Assembly: GCA_949286445.1 (NCBI GenBank)
Contig: CASECL010000032.1
Location: 1-36,180, forward strand
Source of the DNA: an uncultured bacterium
Lineage (GTDB): Bacteria; Verrucomicrobiota; Lentisphaeria; Victivallales; Victivallaceae
Reading direction: 5' to 3'
DNA length: 36,180 nucleotides
Below are positions 31,507-36,180 of this stretch, one piece after another. A model generated the notes under the pieces. That model had not been told where the DNA came from, did not search any database, and saw only the letters and a program-made list of their open reading frames with translations. Within the stretch, counting starts at the first letter, position 1. Every line of letters starts with the position of its first letter. Both the position numbers and the translations under genes were made by a program.

Positions 31507-34500
31507 TGAGATCAGCAAACATCCGGAGTCCAATATCCCGGTGCCGGAAAAGAAAGCGGCAGATAATGTTGCATCTGGAGCGGCAGACGGTTATTCCGGC
31601 ACAATAGAAAATGCCGGTTCCACAAGTGAGGATGACGAGGTTATCGAGGGAGTGGTGGCGGAACAGAAAAGAGGAAATAATGATTATTTCCGCCAGATGA
31701 TGGACCGCAACTTTCTGGATTACGCCAGTTATGTGATCAAAGACCGGGCGATCCCGGATGTGGATGATGGCCTTAAACCGGTTCAAAGGCGTATCTTGTG
31801 GGCATTGTACAAGGTGCATGACGGACGTACCCACAAGGTGGCCAATATTGTCGGAAATGCAATGCATTATCACCCACATGGCAATGCTTCAATCGAAGAC
31901 GCTCTGGTGGTGCTGGCCAACAAGGGCGGCATGGTGGAAAAAATTGAGCGTGAAGACGGAATGGAGGTTAAAAAATACTACCAGACCCCGTATTTCATAG
32001 TTCAACAGGGAAATTTCGGCAATCCCCTGACCGGAAGCCCGGCGGCGGCGGGGCGTTATATTGAATGCGCTCTTTCCCAGCTGGCAGTGGAAACCATGTT
32101 CGACAATGATATAACCGAGTTTGTCGATACTTACGATGGCCGGGAGGTGGAACCGGTGAGGCTTCCGGCCAAGGTGCCCTCACTGCTGATGCTGGGAAGC
32201 GACGGTATCGCGGTGGGAATGGCCACCAAAATAATGCCTCATAACTTTAATGAGCTGCTTGATGCCGAAATCGCGGAGTTGAAAGGGGAAAAATATACTT
32301 TGCTGCCCGATTTTGCCACCGGAGGCTTGATGGATGCCGGAGAATATGCCGATGGCAACGGCAGAATTGTCCTGCGGGCAAAAATCGATATTGAGGGGCG
32401 CGAGCTGGTAATAAGAGAAATACCTGCCGGACTGGATACCGAAAAAATCGTTTCCTCAATAGAGAAAGCAGCAGAGAAAAATAAGATAAAAATATCTTCC
32501 GTACAGGATTACACCACTGACCACGTTGAAATACGGGTGACGCCAACCCGGGGATATGACCCGGAAAAGACGTTGCAGGGGTTGTTGATGTACACGGATT
32601 GCTCATATCCGATTTCGGTGAATATGACCGTGATCCGGGATAACCGCCCGGTTCAGATGACCGTTACCGAGGTTTTGAAGCGGAATGTGGAAAAATTGCT
32701 CGATTACCTGAAACGTGAGCTTGAAATCGAGTTGGGACGGCAAAATGAATTGTTTCACGCCAGAACTCTGGCTCAGATATTCTTTGAACAGCGGATTTAT
32801 AAAAGAATTGAAGAGTGCCGTACCCAGGAAGCTGAATATGCTGAGGTGCACGCCGGTTTGGCTCCATTCCGGGATGAACTGCGCCGCGATGTCACCGATG
32901 AAGATGTGGACAAACTCCTGGCACTGCCGGTGCGCCGCATCAGCCGGTTTGATATTGAGAAAAACCAGCGCGAACTGGCGGAGATTGAAAAACGGATCGC
33001 GGAAATCAAACGCAATCTTAAATCACTCCATGCCTACGCAATAAAGTATATTGAAAATCTTAAAGCAAAATATGGCGCGCTTTTCCCGAGACGCACCGAA
33101 ATAATGGAGCTTAAATCAATAGACCGCAAGGCGGCGGCATTGAACAATCTCCGCGTGGGACACGACCGCAAAAACGGTTACATCGGTCTGGCGGTAAAAT
33201 GCGATGATCCGGTGGTGTGCAATGAATTTGACCAGCTGCTGCTGGTAAGGAAAGACGGTTCATACAAAGTAACCGATTTGCCGGGAGACAAACTTTTTGT
33301 CGGGAAACTTTATGAGTGCAGAAAGTATGATGCCCAGACGGTGTTCGGCATCATTTACCGGGACACCAAAACTGGAAAATGCTACGGCAAACGCAGTTCT
33401 GTCGGAGGATTTATCAAGGATAAAGAGTATATTTTCTGCCCCAAAGGCTGTGTGCTTGAGCTTTTCACCCCGCGTCCTGATGCGGTTTATGAACTGATCC
33501 GCAAGGGAGCCAGGAAAAATGCGGTGGAAGAACTCAATCTCATGACTTTGCCCAGGCGTTCCGCCAAGGCAAGGGGGATAATGATCTCCAATCTGCCGTT
33601 GGCAAAAATAACCTGGAAGCGTTTCCTGTCTGAGGAGGAATTGGCGGAGCTGAATGCGGCAGAGAATTCCGGGCCTGACACCGCAGGGTCAGCAGATACT
33701 GCCGCAGAAAACGGAGAAGCGGAAGAGACACCGGAAAAAACGGAACTGACCGTTAACCCCGGTGCGGAAAAGGATGGCGGAATACCGGAAAAAAGTGATG
33801 ATATAACTCCAGAACTTGAATCCGGTGAAAATTCACCGGAAAAAGAGGAGGAAAATATTTCTTCCGGAGAAGACCCCGTATCCGCGGAAATTGAAGATGA
33901 TTCAAATGTGACTCCTGAAGACAACGGAAACGGTGAGTCCACTGTGGTTTCAGACGGGCAGGAAAAAATATCTGCAGCTGAAATTGAGGCTGATCCGGAT
34001 AAAACAGAGCCGGAAGCCGCAGACACCGTGTCTTCCGGAAGAAAAAAGGGCAGGAAGTCTGAAAAAACATCTGCCGGATTTTCTGCTCCCGCGGAAGAAA
34101 AAGATGTGTCGGCGGCATTACCGGATGGAGACGGTCAGAGTAAAGATGCTTCTTCAACCGGGGGGGGTGAAGAAGGCAGTGCTTCTGCGCAGAAGATCGA
34201 AGAGTCAGGGAATGCGGAAGCATTTCCGGAGGTAAAAGATAATTCCGGAAAGGTTGCTCCGGAAATCGCGGAAGTAACGTCGGAAAACTCCGCCGCAACG
34301 TTGGATGCTGAAGAGTCTCCGGTTGAAGACTCCGGAGAAAATATAACCGGAATTCCGGAAATGACAGTTGCAAACTCCAATCCGGAAAATGCAGTTGCTC
34401 CGGTTGACACGGTAGAAGAAATTGCTGCATCGGATTCAGAGTTGACAGATAAGGCCGGTTCAGGGAAAGCAGGGGATATTTCCCAAATACCGGAAGAGAT

Positions 34501-34759
34501 TGCCGCTGATAGCAAAGAAGAGCAAAAATCCGTTAATGGAAATATTTCCGACGCAATAGAGCAGAAAGAAGAAAGCGTAGCTGATCTGCTTACTCTGGAA
34601 ATGGAAGAAGCAGCGCAGACAAGAAAACGCCGCCGCACATCAAAACCGCCGGTTGCGGAGAAAAAACGGCCGCTGCCGGAGGAAAAATCCAATCTGCCCA
34701 AATCTTCTGATGATGGAGAAGATGACTTGGGAATAGTTCAGCCGGAACTGGAATTTTAG
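31499..34759 (+). CDS. parC: DNA topoisomerase IV subunit A with long acidic C-terminal tail
   Basis: The protein has 1086 residues, about 330 more than E. coli ParC. Residues 60-560 are the breakage-reunion core: MMDRNFLDYASYVIKDRA, DGLKPVQRRIL (90-100), HYHPHGNAS (123-131), and catalytic Tyr187 in AAAGRY. A coiled coil (about 440-520) and a degenerate beta-pinwheel (about 540-700) follow, without a GyrA box. Residues about 715-1086 are low-complexity, rich in Glu, Ser, Pro, Ala and Gly. Near the end is a basic patch (RKRRR), and the protein ends in QPELEF. A run of eight G's (34160-34167) lies in the tail. At the quinolone position matching ParC Ser80 there is Ala130. GGAGGTG precedes the start, which overlaps parE by 8 bp. 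Confidence 0.92.
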   Translation: MTDEISKHPESNIPVPEKKAADNVASGAADGYSGTIENAGSTSEDDEVIEGVVAEQKRGNNDYFRQMMDRNFLDYASYVIKDRAIPDVDDGLKPVQRRILWALYKVHDGRTHKVANIVGNAMHYHPHGNASIEDALVVLANKGGMVEKIEREDGMEVKKYYQTPYFIVQQGNFGNPLTGSPAAAGRYIECALSQLAVETMFDNDITEFVDTYDGREVEPVRLPAKVPSLLMLGSDGIAVGMATKIMPHNFNELLDAEIAELKGEKYTLLPDFATGGLMDAGEYADGNGRIVLRAKIDIEGRELVIREIPAGLDTEKIVSSIEKAAEKNKIKISSVQDYTTDHVEIRVTPTRGYDPEKTLQGLLMYTDCSYPISVNMTVIRDNRPVQMTVTEVLKRNVEKLLDYLKRELEIELGRQNELFHARTLAQIFFEQRIYKRIEECRTQEAEYAEVHAGLAPFRDELRRDVTDEDVDKLLALPVRRISRFDIEKNQRELAEIEKRIAEIKRNLKSLHAYAIKYIENLKAKYGALFPRRTEIMELKSIDRKAAALNNLRVGHDRKNGYIGLAVKCDDPVVCNEFDQLLLVRKDGSYKVTDLPGDKLFVGKLYECRKYDAQTVFGIIYRDTKTGKCYGKRSSVGGFIKDKEYIFCPKGCVLELFTPRPDAVYELIRKGARKNAVEELNLMTLPRRSAKARGIMISNLPLAKITWKRFLSEEELAELNAAENSGPDTAGSADTAAENGEAEETPEKTELTVNPGAEKDGGIPEKSDDITPELESGENSPEKEEENISSGEDPVSAEIEDDSNVTPEDNGNGESTVVSDGQEKISAAEIEADPDKTEPEAADTVSSGRKKGRKSEKTSAGFSAPAEEKDVSAALPDGDGQSKDASSTGGGEEGSASAQKIEESGNAEAFPEVKDNSGKVAPEIAEVTSENSAATLDAEESPVEDSGENITGIPEMTVANSNPENAVAPVDTVEEIAASDSELTDKAGSGKAGDISQIPEEIAADSKEEQKSVNGNISDAIEQKEESVADLLTLEMEEAAQTRKRRRTSKPPVAEKKRPLPEEKSNLPKSSDDGEDDLGIVQPELEF

Positions 34760-34816
34760 TCGGGAAGCGGTTTACATCTTTTCTTTTCTTCTGAGATATT
34801 CAGCAGGAGAGAAAAG

Positions 34817-36097
34817 ATGAGCAGAAGAAAAAAACGTAATCAGAATTTTGAACTTACCCCTTTGCAGCGGGATGCGCTCCGGCATCTCGGCGGCCCGGCG
34901 GATTATACTCTTCTCTATGGCGGATCACGTTCCGGTAAGACTTTTGTGCTGGTTTACGCATTGCTGGTGCGGGCATTGAAAGCTCCAGGCAGCCGCCACG
35001 CCGTACTCCGCTGGCACGGAAACGCCGCCAGGCAGGCCGTCTGGATGGATACTTTACCCAAGGTGATGAAATGCGCGTTTCCGGAGCTGAGAGTGGAAAA
35101 TAACCGCACTGACGGTTTTCTGCGCCTGGATAACGGCTCGGAAATCTGGTTTGCCGGACTGGATGAGGCGGAAAGTCCGGACCGGATTCTGGGGCGGGAA
35201 TTTGCCACGCTGTATTTCAATGAGTGTTCTGAGCTGAATTACTCTGCTGTGTCTCTGGCATTGAGCCGGCTGGCTCAGAAGACATCTTTGAAGCCGAGAG
35301 GTTATTTTGACTGCAATCCCACCGGGAAAAGCCACTGGACTTATCTGCTTTTTGTTGAAAAAATCGATCCGGTGTCCCGGCAGAAACTGATTTTTCCGGA
35401 TAATTACTTTGCCATGCAGCTTAACCCGGATTCCAACCGGGCGAATTTGCCGCCGGATTATATCGAAAAAACTCTTGCCGGATTGCCGGAACGGGAACGC
35501 CGGCGTTTTCTTGAAGGGCGTTTTTCAGATGATCTGGAGGGGGCCTTGTGGTCGTATTCACTGCTGGAACAATGCCGGATTGACCGGGATCGTCTGCCGG
35601 TGATGACCAGAACTGTTGTCGGAGTGGATCCGGCGGTATGCAGTTCGCCGGATGCCGACAATACCGGAATTGTTGTCTGCGGTTCCGGAGCGGATGAAAA
35701 ATTCTATGTTCTGGCGGATTGTTCATGCCGGGGCAGGGCGGAGGTCTGGGCAGAACAGGCGGTTCGCGCTTACCGGAAATACAATGCCTCAAAACTGGTT
35801 TGCGAAGTCAATAACGGAGGTGAACTTTTTGAACACCTTTTTCAACGTATGGGACTGGATGTTAATTTTCATCCGGTAAGAGCCGTGAAAGATAAATACG
35901 CCCGAGCTGAACCGGCCGCCGCTCTTTATCAGCGTAAACTGGTACGCCACGCCGGAATCTTCCCGGAACTGGAAGAAGAGATGTGTTCTTATGTTCCCGG
36001 ACATTTTTCCGGCAGTCCGGATCGGATGGATGCTCTGGTCTGGGCTTTACACGAACTGGCACTTTCTCCCGTCGGAAACCGATGGATCACTGCTTGA
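34817..36097 (+). CDS. Phage-type terminase large subunit
   Basis: This 426-residue protein is a complete DNA-packaging motor. The ATPase domain has Walker A GGSRSGKT (35-42), Walker B TLYFNE with catalytic Glu136, and coupling motif DCNPTG (165-170). The RNase H-like nuclease has Asp271 (VGVDPA), Glu330 (CEVNNGG) and Asp405 (DRMDAL), so all three metal-binding acids remain. TerL normally cuts concatemeric phage DNA and fills the procapsid. AGGAGAG lies a few bases before ATG 34817. It starts 57 bp behind parC on the same strand, with no small terminase, integrase, repressor or att repeat visible upstream. Codon style and TTCCGG-rich texture look like the host genes. It could be the edge of a prophage, a gene transfer agent, or a remnant. 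Confidence 0.92.
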   Translation: MSRRKKRNQNFELTPLQRDALRHLGGPADYTLLYGGSRSGKTFVLVYALLVRALKAPGSRHAVLRWHGNAARQAVWMDTLPKVMKCAFPELRVENNRTDGFLRLDNGSEIWFAGLDEAESPDRILGREFATLYFNECSELNYSAVSLALSRLAQKTSLKPRGYFDCNPTGKSHWTYLLFVEKIDPVSRQKLIFPDNYFAMQLNPDSNRANLPPDYIEKTLAGLPERERRRFLEGRFSDDLEGALWSYSLLEQCRIDRDRLPVMTRTVVGVDPAVCSSPDADNTGIVVCGSGADEKFYVLADCSCRGRAEVWAEQAVRAYRKYNASKLVCEVNNGGELFEHLFQRMGLDVNFHPVRAVKDKYARAEPAAALYQRKLVRHAGIFPELEEEMCSYVPGHFSGSPDRMDALVWALHELALSPVGNRWITA

Positions 36098-36180
36098 GAA
36101 TGGTGGAAAAAAGATAAAAAAATAACTTTTCAATATGGTATTTTCACAGCCATCCCATAGGAAAAGAAAAAGTTGAAAGA

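Noticed and set aside
33487..34026. 179-codon antisense Ser-rich frame opposite the ParC tail
   Set aside because: Mirror of the Glu/Ser-rich repetitive codons; no start signal and no domain.
34135..34701. 188-codon antisense Ser-rich frame opposite the ParC tail
   Set aside because: Same cause: low-complexity sense codons leave few stops on the other strand.
34760..34816. Phage attachment site between parC and the terminase gene
   Set aside because: No repeat, tRNA end or integrase is visible in the window; the gap only holds a ribosome site and pyrimidine-rich sequence.
1..36180. tRNA/rRNA genes, CRISPR arrays, insertion sequences
   Set aside because: No cloverleaf with CCA-type end, no regularly spaced repeats, no transposase motif or terminal inverted repeats were seen.

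Overview
The window reads as chromosomal DNA of a Gram-negative, carbohydrate-degrading bacterium. Lipid A genes (lpxA, lpxB), an aminoarabinose-type lipid A modification set (arnB, arnT-like, arnC), GH28 and GH95 glycosidases, secreted esterase-like and FAD proteins, and a Topo IV with a degenerate C-terminal domain together suggest the PVC superphylum, most likely Lentisphaerae (Victivallis-like). That placement is inferred from gene content; there is no rRNA gene or other direct marker in the window.

Layout. (1) Positions 1-5470, minus strand: a five-gene run (GH28-like pectinase, LamG protein, SGNH/GDSL esterase, alpha/beta-hydrolase-like protein, parallel beta-helix protein cut by the window edge) that looks like a plant or mucosal polysaccharide operon with one promoter near 5525-5553. 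(2) 6013-9831, plus strand: rph, then the classic dnaX-ybaB-recR replication/repair group. dnaX carries a run of nine A directly behind a perfect 8-bp hairpin, a strong candidate for making a short gamma form by slippage. (3) 10260-18826, minus strand: lpxB and a stand-alone 5'-3' exonuclease (ATGA overlap), then a HAD phosphatase, truA, a GH95 fucosidase and a secreted FAD oxidoreductase. (4) 19047-22729, plus strand: an NfeD-type protein, a flotillin and a double-ACT protein, then argF. (5) 22777-26694, plus strand: arnB, arnT-like and arnC, overlapping each other. (6) 26827-34759, plus strand: pyrH, lpxA, a periplasmic-binding lipoprotein, parE and parC; parC has an acidic tail of about 365 residues. 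(7) 34817-36097: an intact phage-type terminase large subunit, with the window ending just after it.

Several sigma70-like promoters with 17-bp spacers can be read by eye (5525-5553 minus, 15636-15664 minus, 18837-18865 minus, 18909-18937 plus, 26706-26734 plus). Those at 18837-18937 are divergent. The palindrome TTCCGGAA is strikingly common through the whole window, and three regions just behind minus-strand genes hold CCGGAAW...WTTCCGG hairpins. No tRNA, rRNA, CRISPR array, insertion sequence or integrase was seen.

Working together: lpxA/lpxB and the arn genes build and modify lipid A; rph, dnaX, ybaB, recR, the exonuclease and ParEC serve RNA and DNA metabolism; the minus-strand secreted enzymes plus GH95 and the FAD protein process polysaccharides.
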